The translations under genes were made by a program, and so were the position numbers. DNA of 64,000 nucleotides from Sphingopyxis sp. HIX (GTDB lineage Bacteria; Pseudomonadota; Alphaproteobacteria; Sphingomonadales; Sphingomonadaceae). The notes beneath the pieces were generated by a model, which was not told the origin of the DNA, made no database searches, and saw only the letters and a list, made by a program, of their open reading frames with translations. Numbering within the stretch: position 1 is the first letter of the stretch; every line of letters begins with the position of its first letter. The stretch covers positions 1 through 64,000 of the forward strand of contig NZ_LNSB01000018.1 of the NCBI RefSeq assembly GCF_001468285.1. Reading direction: 5' to 3'. Below, piece after piece: positions 1 through 7,610 of this stretch.

Positions 1-1
1 G

Positions 2-340
2 TACATCGTCTACTTCGACTGGGATCAGTCGAACATCACGCCCGAAGCGGCGTCGACGCTGGACAACGCCATCAGCGCCTACAACCGTGGTTGCACCGGC
101 ACGCAGGTGTGGCTCGCCGGTCACGCTGACCGCTCGGGCTCGGCGACCTACAACGTTGGCCTGTCGAACCGTCGTAACGACGCCGTTCGCAGCTATCTCA
201 CCGCTCGCGGTATCTCGGATAGCTCGATCAGCGCCGAAGGCTTCGGTGAGAGCCGTCCGGCCGTTGCAACCGCCGATGGCGTCCGCAACGACCAGAACCG
301 CCGCGTGGAAATCAAGTACGGTCCGGGTTCGGGCATGTAA
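2..340 (+). CDS. OmpA family outer-membrane protein, C-terminal part (5' truncated by window edge)
   Basis: Only the last 112 residues are inside the window. They form a complete OmpA-like peptidoglycan-binding domain: a VYFDWD strand, a region ending in the GHADRSG motif (the aspartate that binds diaminopimelate), a run of ARGI-type residues, the EGFGES loop, and the NRRVEIKYG finish typical of the family. Proteins of this class anchor the outer membrane to peptidoglycan; a beta-barrel or a lipoprotein N-terminus would lie upstream, outside the window. The codon bias looks like a highly expressed gene (many CGT, GGT and AAC codons), in keeping with a major outer-membrane protein. A strong hairpin with a T-run follows 35 bases after the stop, so it is probably the last gene of its unit. 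Confidence 0.9.
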   Translation, partial: YIVYFDWDQSNITPEAASTLDNAISAYNRGCTGTQVWLAGHADRSGSATYNVGLSNRRNDAVRSYLTARGISDSSISAEGFGESRPAVATADGVRNDQNRRVEIKYGPGSGM

Positions 341-374
341 GATTTCCCCGTCCGGTTTCGGACAGAGAAAAGAG

Positions 375-407
375 GGGCGGTACCGAAAGGTGCCGCCCTT
401 TCTTTTT
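375..407 (+). terminator. Rho-independent terminator after the OmpA gene
   Basis: A ten-base-pair stem (GGGCGGTACC against GGTGCCGCCC, one G-U pair) closes a GAAA tetraloop and is followed by TTTCTTTTT. This is a textbook intrinsic terminator on the plus strand and ends the OmpA-family transcript. Confidence 0.9.
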
Positions 408-466
408 GCGTATGGGGCAGAGGGCGACCGGCGTCGGCACGCTTTTTATTTGCGCTATCGGAATAA

Positions 467-481
467 TGTTATACCATAACA
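467..481. promoter_or_regulatory. Zur-like palindrome upstream of exbD
   Basis: TGTTAT-ACC-ATAACA is a perfect inverted repeat with a three-base centre in an AT-rich patch between the OmpA terminator and exbD, 112 bases before the exbD start. It resembles the GTTAT-N3-ATAAC type of site described for the zinc regulator Zur in Proteobacteria. Because ExbD energises TonB-dependent uptake, metal control would make sense, but the assignment is an inference from the motif only. Confidence 0.4.
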
Positions 482-593
482 ATTGGATCGGTGATCGCTT
501 GCGAGCGGCGCGAGGGGGCCGGTCCGCGGTGCGGCGCCGGCGGCTGCGATCGACGCGCTGGCGGTGCCGTATCCCGCGAGAGGGAGAGAGACG

Positions 594-1031
594 ATGCGCC
601 GACGCAGCCAGTTCCATCGCAGCATTTTCCGCGCCGACCCGAGCGGCGATCCCGACATCAACACCACCCCACTGATCGACGTGATGCTGGTCATGCTGGT
701 GATGTTCATCATCACCATCCCGCCGCCGACGCACAGCGTCGATATCACGCTGCCCGGCATCGATGGCGGGGTGCCGAAGGTGGTCGACAAGAATCATGTT
801 ACCATCGGGACCGACGACGTCATCCGCTGGAACGCCGAGCCGATCGATCTCGCGCAGCTGGGCGTGCTGGTCAAAGCGGCGTCGGAGCGGACCGAACCCG
901 CGACGATCCTGTTCGAGCCCGACGCGCGGGCGCGCTATCTGCGCGTCGACCAGGCGATCGGCGCGATCCGCCGCAACGGCGGGACGAGCCTGGCCTTTCC
1001 GGGGATCCAGCAATATGGCGGGCTGATTTAG
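594..1031 (+). CDS. exbD: Biopolymer transport protein ExbD/TolR family
   Basis: ExbD-type proteins sit in the inner membrane with ExbB and use the proton gradient to drive TonB. The 145-residue product has a short arginine-rich cytoplasmic tail, the conserved DINTTPLIDVMLVML segment with the membrane aspartate at about residue 29, one transmembrane helix at about 24-44, and a periplasmic domain of normal length. The ATG at 594 is preferred over a GTG at 564 because AGGGAGAGAG lies just upstream. No exbB or tonB is adjacent, so it is an orphan subunit that probably works with ExbB/TonB encoded elsewhere, or is an extra copy devoted to one uptake system. It is convergent with the ankyrin gene. 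Confidence 0.88.
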   Translation: MRRRSQFHRSIFRADPSGDPDINTTPLIDVMLVMLVMFIITIPPPTHSVDITLPGIDGGVPKVVDKNHVTIGTDDVIRWNAEPIDLAQLGVLVKAASERTEPATILFEPDARARYLRVDQAIGAIRRNGGTSLAFPGIQQYGGLI

Positions 1032-1047
1032 GGCAAATTCGGGCCGA

Positions 1048-1100
1048 GCGGACCGCGCCTGCGGCGGGGATGGACGGAATCCCCGCCGCATCCGGTCCGC
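1048..1100. terminator. Long hairpin between convergent exbD and ankyrin genes
   Basis: A perfect 12-bp stem (TGCGGCGGGGAT at 1060-1071 against ATCCCCGCCGCA at 1079-1090) is extended outward by GCGGACC/GGTCCGC arms. It sits between two converging stop codons, which fits a bidirectional terminator. No clear T-run follows on the plus strand, so termination rather than another role is inferred. Confidence 0.55.
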
Positions 1101-1113
1101 AAGATCCTCCGCA

Positions 1114-2229
1114 TCAGCGGTTATAGTCGGGTTTGGGGAGCAGGATCGGCGCCGGGTTGCGCGCAACCCACGCGACGGCGAGGCGGCATAGCCCGGCGGT
1201 GTCGCCGCCGCGGCTGCTCATTTCGGCGACGGTCTTGCGGGCGGTTTCGACGTCGGGTGCGGGCAGGGGCTCGGCCGAGCCGAGATGGATGAGGAGGGCT
1301 TTCGCCATCTTGCGATAGTCGCCATCCCAATTGATGCCGCCATTGCGCTCGAGCTCGTCGTGGATACGGCCCGAGAGGCGGATGACCTCGCCCTGCACGG
1401 TCGCGGCCGCGCCGCTGGAGGGGACGAGCAGGTCCCACAGATGTTGATGCTGGTCTTCCCAGCGACCGGGACCGACGGCGATCGGCGCCTTTTTATCATG
1501 CAGTACACGGCGTGGGACCGGAGCGACGGCGAATAGCGCGTAGAGGCGGTCGAGCGCAGCGCTTGCTTCATCGACGCTCTTGGGATTGTAGCCCGCGCGG
1601 TGAAATTCGAACCTGGTACCGATCTCCCGGACGAGCTGTTGCATAACAGGCGTGATGCGCGGCACGGGCGTGGCGCCTCCCAGCAGGCGCGCGAAGAAGG
1701 AGCGGGGCTTCTCGCGTTCGTCGGGTAGGGCGTCGAGCAGCAACTCGGCCATCGGCGTCACGCGGGCGATGTCGGCGTTGCCGCAGCGGCGGAGCATGGA
1801 AATCAGCGCGGTGTCGCCATCGCGGTTTGCCGCATCGGCGCGCGCCCCAGCGTCGAGCAGCGCCCGCGCGGCACGCAGATTGCCGGTGGTCGCGGCGCGG
1901 TGGAGCGGGGTGGCGCGGCCGCCCGCGCCGTGGTTCGGATCGGCGCCGAGTTCGATGAGCAGTTCGACACACCCCTTCCAATGGCCGGCGCGCGAATGGA
2001 GCGGCGTCTCGCCATAGGCATCGCCGGCCGCGAGGTCCGCGCCCTGTGCAACGAGCCATCGGGTCAGTTCGTCGGGGCATTCGACAAAGGCCAGCGCCGT
2101 CTGTTTGAACACGCCGCCGCGGGCATCGAGGTTGCACGCGTCGAACACCGCTTTGAGTGCGTCGAGATCGCCCGCCGCGAGCAGGGCCTCGAAATCCTTG
2201 GGCAGGGTCTTGCGCTTGGTCTTGCCCAT
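1114..2229 (-). CDS. Ankyrin-repeat protein
   Basis: The 371-residue product begins MGKTKRKTLP and carries several consecutive ankyrin repeats in about residues 15-150, seen as TPLH-type helices and loops such as GADLAAGDAYGETPLH, GADPNHGAGGRATPLH and GARADAANRDGDTAL. The C-terminal half (about 170-371) has no family I recognise. Ankyrin stacks mediate protein binding, so the target is unknown. The open frame extends upstream to 2604, but that part is a shadow of the next gene; the ATG at 2229 lies nine bases after the DUF1993 stop codon, so the two are very likely co-transcribed. Confidence 0.82.
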   Translation of the reverse strand: MGKTKRKTLPKDFEALLAAGDLDALKAVFDACNLDARGGVFKQTALAFVECPDELTRWLVAQGADLAAGDAYGETPLHSRAGHWKGCVELLIELGADPNHGAGGRATPLHRAATTGNLRAARALLDAGARADAANRDGDTALISMLRRCGNADIARVTPMAELLLDALPDEREKPRSFFARLLGGATPVPRITPVMQQLVREIGTRFEFHRAGYNPKSVDEASAALDRLYALFAVAPVPRRVLHDKKAPIAVGPGRWEDQHQHLWDLLVPSSGAAATVQGEVIRLSGRIHDELERNGGINWDGDYRKMAKALLIHLGSAEPLPAPDVETARKTVAEMSSRGGDTAGLCRLAVAWVARNPAPILLPKPDYNR

Positions 2230-2237
2230 GACGGCGA

Positions 2238-2774
2238 TCAGCCCGCCGGCGCCGTCCCGGGGCGCAGATATTGCATCATGTAGCTGACATAGTCGGCCTT
2301 GCCGAGCGGGACGCCCATGTGGCGGAGCACGCCGTAAGCGGCGACGAGGTGGAAGTAATATTGCGGCTGCGCCCAGTCGCGGACATAAGTGGCAGCGGTC
2401 ATGTCGAAGGCCATGCCGTTGGGCAGGTCGAAGCCGACCGCGCGGCCGGGGTCGGTGTCGATCGTCGCGGCATCGACGCTGCCCAGCCAGGCCAGCGTTT
2501 CTGCAATCTGCGCCTGCAGGCCGGCGAAGTCGGTCGCGTCCTCGGCAAAGGCGGGGGCGCCGGTCGCGCCGAGGCGGGTCGGGGCCTGAATCGCCTGGAG
2601 GCACGAGAAGCGGACCTGCGAGGCGAGCGGGAACATATCGGGGGCCAGCCGCGCGGCGATGAACTGGAGCTCGCCGACGCCATTGTCCGCGCCCCAGGCG
2701 AGCGCCTTGTCGAGCTGGGCCGAGAGGGCCTTGAGGCCGTTGGCATAGGCGGGCACGGTCATGTCGTAGAGCAT
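2238..2774 (-). CDS. DUF1993 family protein
   Basis: The 178-residue protein starts MLYDMTVPAYANGLKAL and contains the features of DUF1993: a Y/F-rich N-terminal helix, a central region with AFAEDATDFAGLQ, and a C-terminal stretch ending with YFHLVAAYGVLRHMGVPLGK. The family resembles DinB-like four-helix bundles and has no established function. ATG at 2774 is preceded by GAAGGATG, a good ribosome site; the longer frame to 2858 is rejected because it runs into the end of the ABC exporter gene. It is the first gene of a likely two-gene unit with the ankyrin gene, 34 bases downstream of the ABC exporter. Confidence 0.85.
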   Translation of the reverse strand: MLYDMTVPAYANGLKALSAQLDKALAWGADNGVGELQFIAARLAPDMFPLASQVRFSCLQAIQAPTRLGATGAPAFAEDATDFAGLQAQIAETLAWLGSVDAATIDTDPGRAVGFDLPNGMAFDMTAATYVRDWAQPQYYFHLVAAYGVLRHMGVPLGKADYVSYMMQYLRPGTAPAG

Positions 2775-2808
2775 CGTCGCATCCTTCGTAGGGGTGAGCG
2801 GGCCGCGG

Positions 2809-4611
2809 TCAGGCGGCGGCGAGATTGTCCTGGAACTGGAGCCGCGCGAGGCGCGCATAGAGGCCGTCGGCGGCGACGAGCGCGTCGTGCCTGCCCTCCT
2901 CGACGATGCGGCCCTCGTCCATCACGACGATGCGGTCGGCGGCGCGCACGGTGGCGAGGCGGTGCGCGATGACGATCGTCGTGCGGTCGTGCATCAGCGT
3001 GTCGAGCGCGTCCTGGACGAGCTTTTCGGACTCGGCGTCGAGTGCCGAGGTTGCCTCGTCGAGCAGCAGCAGGGGGGCGCGGCGGAGCAAGGTACGCGCG
3101 ATCGCGACGCGCTGGCGCTGGCCGCCCGAGAGGCGCGCGCCGCCCTCGCCCATGAAGGTATCGAGGCCGTCGGGCAGCTTGGCGAGAAACTCCTCGGCGT
3201 TGGCGGCGCGCGCGGCGTCCCAGAGTTCCTCGTCGGTGGCGGCCCAATTGCCGTAGCGCAGATTGTCGCGCGCCGAGGCGGCGAAGATCACCGTTTCCTG
3301 CGGCACCATCGCGATGCGGGCGCGGATGTCGGCGGGGTCGGCGTCGACCAGTGGGATGCCGTCGAGCAATATGCTGCCACCCTGCGGATCGTAGAAGCGC
3401 TCGGCGAGCTGGAACAAAGTCGACTTGCCCGCACCCGAAGGGCCGACGATCGCGACGGTCTCGCGCGGGGCGATGGCGAGGCTGAAATCGTGGAGCGCGG
3501 CGGCATCGGGGCGCGTCGGGTAGTGGAATTCGACGTTCCGGAATTCGAGCGTGCCGTGCGGCGGGTCGGGGAAGCGGCGCGCGTTGGCGGGCGGCGCGAT
3601 GCTCGGTTCGGCGTGGAGCAGTTCGGAGAGGCGCTCGGCGGCGCCGGCGGCGCGGAGCAGGTCGCCATAGACTTCGGTGAGCGCGCCGAAGGCGCCCGCG
3701 ACGAGTCCGCCGGTGAGCACGAAGGCGGCGATGGTGCCGCCGGTGATCGTCCCCGCCGCGACGCCGGCGGCGCCGTACCAGAGCAAAGTGGTGATCGCCC
3801 CGAAGAGCAGCCCGATGACGATCGCGGTCATGATCGCGCGCAGACGGATGCGGCGCTTGGCGGTCGCGAAATTGCTCTCGACCGCTTGCGTGAAGCGCTC
3901 GGCCTCGCGGCGTTCCTGCCCGAAGGCCTGGACGATCTTCATCGCGCCCAATTGCTCGGCGGTGGTGGCGCCGATGTCGGCGACGCGGTCCTGGCTCGAA
4001 CGCGAGACATTCTGGAGGCGGCGGCCGAGCAGCACGATCGGCAGGATGATCACCGGGATGCCGAGGAGGATGCCGCCGGTGAGCCCCGGCGAGAGCGAGA
4101 AGAGATAGACGATGCCGCCGATGCCCATCACGGTATTGCGGAGCGCAACCGAGACGGTGGTGCCGACGACCTGTTCGATCACCGTGGTGTCCGACGTCAT
4201 GCGCGAGGCGATTTCGGAGGGCCGGTTTTCCTCGAAGAAGCCGGGGGCGAGGCGCAGCAGATTCTGCTGCACCGCCTGGCGGATGTCGGCGACGGTGCGC
4301 TCGCCGAGCCAGCTCACGAAATAGAAGCGCAGCGCGGTGGCGAGCGCGAGCGCGATGACGATCAGGTAGAAGAGGCGGAAATGCGGCGCGACGTCGCCGC
4401 CGCCGGCGACGAAGCCGCTGTCGATCATTTCCTTGAACTGCCAGGGGATCGCCAGCGTCGCGAGCGCCGCGACGCCGAGCGCGACCGCGGCGACCAGGAT
4501 TTGCAGCGGATAGCGGCTGGCGTAGCGCCAGATCATCCGGAGGCTGCCGAGCTTGCGGGGTCGCTTGTCCTGCGGGTCAGCGGTGGCCGTCTGGTCTGAT
4601 CTTGTCGCCAT
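2809..4611 (-). CDS. ABC exporter, fused membrane and ATPase domains (MsbA/multidrug type)
   Basis: A 600-residue half-transporter of the type IV exporter class, working as a homodimer in the inner membrane. About residues 30-310 hold six transmembrane helices. The nucleotide-binding domain shows Walker A GPSGAGKS at 390-397, Q-loop glutamine near 438, signature LSGGQ at 494-498, Walker B LLLLDEA at 514-520 and the H-loop histidine near 550. Its length and composition fit lipid A/multidrug exporters of the MsbA, LmrA or BmrA groups. The substrate cannot be read from the sequence. The N-terminus has a hydrophilic leader of about 25 residues rich in charged residues. DUF1993 follows 34 bases downstream on the same strand. 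Confidence 0.9.
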   Translation of the reverse strand: MATRSDQTATADPQDKRPRKLGSLRMIWRYASRYPLQILVAAVALGVAALATLAIPWQFKEMIDSGFVAGGGDVAPHFRLFYLIVIALALATALRFYFVSWLGERTVADIRQAVQQNLLRLAPGFFEENRPSEIASRMTSDTTVIEQVVGTTVSVALRNTVMGIGGIVYLFSLSPGLTGGILLGIPVIILPIVLLGRRLQNVSRSSQDRVADIGATTAEQLGAMKIVQAFGQERREAERFTQAVESNFATAKRRIRLRAIMTAIVIGLLFGAITTLLWYGAAGVAAGTITGGTIAAFVLTGGLVAGAFGALTEVYGDLLRAAGAAERLSELLHAEPSIAPPANARRFPDPPHGTLEFRNVEFHYPTRPDAAALHDFSLAIAPRETVAIVGPSGAGKSTLFQLAERFYDPQGGSILLDGIPLVDADPADIRARIAMVPQETVIFAASARDNLRYGNWAATDEELWDAARAANAEEFLAKLPDGLDTFMGEGGARLSGGQRQRVAIARTLLRRAPLLLLDEATSALDAESEKLVQDALDTLMHDRTTIVIAHRLATVRAADRIVVMDEGRIVEEGRHDALVAADGLYARLARLQFQDNLAAA

Positions 4612-4660
4612 GTGTCGGCCCTAGCAGCGGCGAAGGCGGCGCTCAACGGCGCAGAGTGGT

Positions 4661-4691
4661 GCGCTGGCTTCATGCATTATGAAGCCAGCGC
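4661..4691. repeat. Perfect 13-bp inverted repeat between yjhX and the ABC exporter
   Basis: GCGCTGGCTTCAT and ATGAAGCCAGCGC flank a GCATT loop just after the yjhX stop codon and before the ABC exporter start. It could end the yjhX message, but there is no T-run on that strand. An operator for the exporter is an alternative. Confidence 0.5.
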
Positions 4692-4703
4692 GCATGATCG
4701 TGC

Positions 4704-4961
4704 CTAACGGTTATCGAGCTGCGCCCGCACCGCGCGCAGGCCCGCCTGGGTGATGCGGTACGGCGCGCCGCCGAGCGAGGCGATGAAGCCGCGGCGGCGG
4801 AGGCGCTGGAAGAGCGGCAGGCTCATATTGGCGAGCACGAAACCCTCGCGGGTGAAGCAAAGCGCCTCGACGATATGGCCCGCGTGGTCGCGGCGGTGGC
4901 GAATCGCACCGCCCTGCGCCAGCGCGTGAAGCACGCGCTGTTCGTTTTTCGAAATATTCAT
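4704..4961 (-). CDS. yjhX: YjhX family protein (UPF0386, toxin homolog)
   Basis: The 85-residue product matches the Escherichia coli YjhX family in length and in its landmarks: MNISKNEQRVLHALAQGG at the start, REGFVLAN in the middle, an arginine-rich helix, and the PYRIT...GL..VRAQLDNR finish. In E. coli YjhX is the proposed toxin of the YjhX-YjhQ pair, YjhQ being an acetyltransferase-type antitoxin. No acetyltransferase gene is next to it here. The start at 4961 gives exactly the family length; the longer frame would add a proline/arginine-rich tail with no counterpart. The 275-base region to phaZ holds a divergent promoter zone. Confidence 0.82.
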   Translation of the reverse strand: MNISKNEQRVLHALAQGGAIRHRRDHAGHIVEALCFTREGFVLANMSLPLFQRLRRRGFIASLGGAPYRITQAGLRAVRAQLDNR

Positions 4962-5236
4962 GCGGTAAGGTCCGGAAAATGGGCATGGCAACGGGCGCGC
5001 CGGCCCGAGGCCAGCGGCGTTCAGGACATCACACCTTGCGGGGATGTCAGCGGTTGCCCGCAATCTCCGGCATATTCACTCCATCGCGGCATGGTGCGCC
5101 GCGCGGGCAGAATATTCGCATATGAAGCGTCCCGCAACGGTTTTGATGCATTGCACAATGAGACGGAGCGCCTAGACTGGTCGGGACAGAAGCGCGCCGC
5201 AGAGCGCCGCCGGGGCTACGCAAGGAACATAGGAAC

Positions 5237-6454
5237 ATGCTGTATCACGCTTTCGACATGCAGAAGAGCTGGCTCGCGGGGGCCAGCGCGCTCGCGACCG
5301 CGGGGGCGCAGGTGATCCAGCATCCCGCCAACCCGCTCGGCTATTTCGGCGGCAGCCCGATGTTCGCCTCGGCGCTCGAGGTCTTCGCGCACGCCGCGGC
5401 ACCGCGCGGCAAGCCGGGGTTCGAGCTGTATGAGACCGTCGTCGACGGCGAGACGGTGCGCGTGACCGAGAAGGTCGAGGCGCGCAAGCCCTTCGGTCAG
5501 CTCAAGCATTTCACCCACAAGGCGTCGAAGGGCGCGCCGAAGCTGCTGATCGTCGCGCCGATGTCGGGCCATTATGCGACTTTGCTGCGCGGCACCGTCG
5601 AGCGCATGCTGCCCGGGCACGACGTGTGGATCACCGACTGGCGCGACGCGCGCAACGCGCCGCTGTCGGCGGGCAAGTTCGACCTCGACGATTATGTCGA
5701 CTATCTGATTTCGTGGCTCGAACATATCGGACCGGGCGCGCATATGCTGGCGGTGTGCCAGCCGTCGGTGCCGAGCCTCGCCGCCGCGGCAGTGATGGCG
5801 GCGAACAAGCACAAGTGCCGGCCGAAGACGCTGACGATGATGGGCGGCCCGATCGACACGCGCAAGGCGCCGACCGCGGTCAACGAACATGCGATGACGC
5901 GCCCGCACGCCTGGTTCCAGGAAAATGTCATCGTCACCGTGCCCGCCTGGTATCCGGGCGCCGGGCGCCGCGTCTATCCGGGCTTCCTACAGCTTGCGGG
6001 CTTCATGTCGATGAACCTCGGCAACCACATGATGAGCCATTGGGAGATGTTCAAACATCTGGTCGACGGCGACGGCGAGAGCGCGGACAAGACCAAGGAA
6101 TTCTACGACGAATATCGCGCAGTGTGCGACATGACCGCCGAATTCTATCTCCAGACCGTCGACGTCGTGTTCCAGCGCCATTTGCTGCCCAAGGGCGAGA
6201 TGCTGCATCGCGGGCAAAAGGTCGACCTCAATGCCATCGAGGATATCGCGATCCTGGCGATCGAGGGCGAGCGCGACGACATCTCGGGCATCGGCCAGAC
6301 CAAGGCGGCGCTGACGCTGGCGAAGTCGTTGCCGGCGGAGAAAAAGAAATATCTGATGGCCAAGGCCGTCGGCCATTATGGCATCTTCAATGGCCGAAAA
6401 TGGCGCGAGGAGATCGCGCCGGTGGTCGAGGGGTGGATCCGCAGCAACGGATAG
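5237..6454 (+). CDS. phaZ: Intracellular polyhydroxyalkanoate depolymerase
   Basis: The enzyme breaks down stored poly(3-hydroxybutyrate) granules to release monomers or acyl-CoA. The 405-residue protein has the alpha/beta-hydrolase layout of the intracellular PhaZ group, with cysteine as nucleophile in LAVCQPS (about Cys174) in place of serine, an acid in the IEGERDDISG segment and the catalytic histidine in VGHYGIFNG near the C-terminus. The N-terminus (MLYHAFDMQKSW) is also typical. No phasin, synthase or reductase gene lies next to it. A TGC-rich sequence at 5147-5158 in the promoter region resembles sites of the PHA regulator PhaR, but this is weak evidence. Confidence 0.93.
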   Translation: MLYHAFDMQKSWLAGASALATAGAQVIQHPANPLGYFGGSPMFASALEVFAHAAAPRGKPGFELYETVVDGETVRVTEKVEARKPFGQLKHFTHKASKGAPKLLIVAPMSGHYATLLRGTVERMLPGHDVWITDWRDARNAPLSAGKFDLDDYVDYLISWLEHIGPGAHMLAVCQPSVPSLAAAAVMAANKHKCRPKTLTMMGGPIDTRKAPTAVNEHAMTRPHAWFQENVIVTVPAWYPGAGRRVYPGFLQLAGFMSMNLGNHMMSHWEMFKHLVDGDGESADKTKEFYDEYRAVCDMTAEFYLQTVDVVFQRHLLPKGEMLHRGQKVDLNAIEDIAILAIEGERDDISGIGQTKAALTLAKSLPAEKKKYLMAKAVGHYGIFNGRKWREEIAPVVEGWIRSNG

Positions 6455-6503
6455 GCGCGTCGTAATCGCAGACGTGGAGCGGTAGCTGAGCCGGCCTCTA
6501 AAT

Positions 6504-6582
6504 CCCGTTCGTGTCGAGCGAAGTCGAGACACGCAGAGTTCGCGCACGCCTTCAGGTCTCGACCACGCTCGACACGAACGGG
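6504..6582. repeat. 27-bp inverted repeat after phaZ
   Basis: Two 27-base arms (6504-6530 and 6556-6582), beginning CCCGTTCGTGTCGAGCG and ending CGCTCGACACGAACGGG, differ at only two positions and enclose a 25-base centre. It lies between the convergent phaZ and flavin-protein genes. It looks like a REP-type extragenic palindrome and may also act as a terminator. Confidence 0.8.
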
Positions 6583-6596
6583 GAGGGAAAGCGCTG

Positions 6597-7061
6597 TTAC
6601 AACGCCACCTCGGCGTGCTTGCCGAGATCGCCGTCCCTCATCGTCAGCCCGGTCGCCATCTTGAACAGGCCCTTGATGCCGGGATCGGCGGTCCAGATCT
6701 CGGCATTGTCGAGATCGAAGCGCAGCAGCACCAGCTTGGGGTCGCTCTTGCCGCCCTCGTACCAAGCCTCGATGCTGTTGTTCCACAGCCGGTCGAGCAC
6801 CGCGCGGTCGGTCTCGGTGCGCAGCGTGCCCGAGATGCAGGCGAACAGGTCGTGGCCCTTCGACGCGAATTGCGCCATCGCGGGGCCGCCGGCCGAGAGA
6901 CGGTTGTCGGTCGCGGTGAAGAACCAGAAGGCGCTGTTCGCGTCCTTGTCGAGCTGCGCGTTCATCGGGATGTGATGGTCGCGCTCGCCGGTTAGCCCGA
7001 CCATCACGAAAGGACTGGCGTCGAGCGCCTTCCAGAATGATTTCTTGATATCCTCGCTCAT
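6597..7061 (-). CDS. Pyridoxamine 5'-phosphate oxidase-like FMN-binding protein (general stress protein 26 type)
   Basis: The 154-residue product has the split-barrel flavin fold: a FVMVGL strand, the ANSAFWFFTATDNRL segment, an FACISGTL strand and the conserved LWNNSIEAWYEGGKSDP helix-loop found in the GS26-like branch. These proteins bind FMN or F420-like cofactors and are often linked to general stress, but the substrate is unknown. The ATG at 7061 has CAGGAG at a good distance upstream; an earlier ATG at 7097 has none. Same strand as the VOC gene, about 66 bases downstream of its stop. Confidence 0.85.
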   Translation of the reverse strand: MSEDIKKSFWKALDASPFVMVGLTGERDHHIPMNAQLDKDANSAFWFFTATDNRLSAGGPAMAQFASKGHDLFACISGTLRTETDRAVLDRLWNNSIEAWYEGGKSDPKLVLLRFDLDNAEIWTADPGIKGLFKMATGLTMRDGDLGKHAEVAL

Positions 7062-7127
7062 GGGGAAACTCCTGATTTCCCCCTCGAATATGGGCACAAC
7101 GCGGCAAGCCCGCGCGCGTTGCCCGGT

Positions 7128-7523
7128 TCAGCGCAGGCGCGGCTCATTATAGCTGACGACCTCATATTCGATGCCGTCGGGATCGAGGAAATAGAAGCGG
7201 CGGCCGGGGTCGTAGTCTCCATGGTTGAAGGGAGTGAGCCCGACCGCCTTCACGCGCATCTCGATCGTGTCGAGGTCCTCGACCTGGACGCCGAGATGGT
7301 TGAGCGGCTCGCCCTTGGGGTAGGCGATGTCGGCGTGCTCGCCGTCGGGGCCGGTGTAGAGCGCGACATAGGCGGCATCGCTGCCGAGGTGGATCGTGCG
7401 CCCGCCATCGCGCGCGGGGCCGCGCCAGCGCTCGTGCCAGCCGAAGATCGCCGACAATATGCCGGCGGTGCGGTCGGGGTCGCTGACGGTCAGATTCACA
7501 TGTTCGATGAAGGGGTGCGTCAT
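7128..7523 (-). CDS. VOC (glyoxalase/bleomycin-resistance) family protein
   Basis: A 131-residue single-domain protein of two beta-alpha-beta-beta-beta units. The metal-ligand pattern is visible: HVNLTVSD at the start (first His near residue 8), LNHLGVQVEDL in the middle (second His) and GIEYEVVSY near the end (Glu). The DPGRRFYFLDPDG loop is typical of glyoxalase I-like proteins. The reaction is not predictable. It diverges from soxR across 87 bases, so its expression may depend on SoxR; that link is inferred from position only. Confidence 0.87.
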   Translation of the reverse strand: MTHPFIEHVNLTVSDPDRTAGILSAIFGWHERWRGPARDGGRTIHLGSDAAYVALYTGPDGEHADIAYPKGEPLNHLGVQVEDLDTIEMRVKAVGLTPFNHGDYDPGRRFYFLDPDGIEYEVVSYNEPRLR

Positions 7524-7610
7524 GGTCTGGCTTTCGTGATTCGGGTTGACGCCGCGACTTATGAAAGCTCAACTGAGGTTTAGATCAAGAGGAAAGACGA
7601 AGGAGCGCCA

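Noticed and set aside
1114-2604. Upstream extension of the ankyrin gene to 2604
   Set aside because: The extra N-terminus is a frame-shifted reading of DUF1993; the ATG at 2229 nine bases after that gene's stop is the natural start.
2794-4599. 601-codon plus-strand frame over the ABC exporter
   Set aside because: It is antisense to a complete ABC exporter with all ATPase motifs; the translation is Gly/Arg/Asp-rich without domains.
7524-7610. SoxR box in the soxR/VOC region
   Set aside because: Only a weak CTCAACTGAG dyad is present and no site near the CCTCAAG-type consensus is convincing, so it is not listed as a feature.
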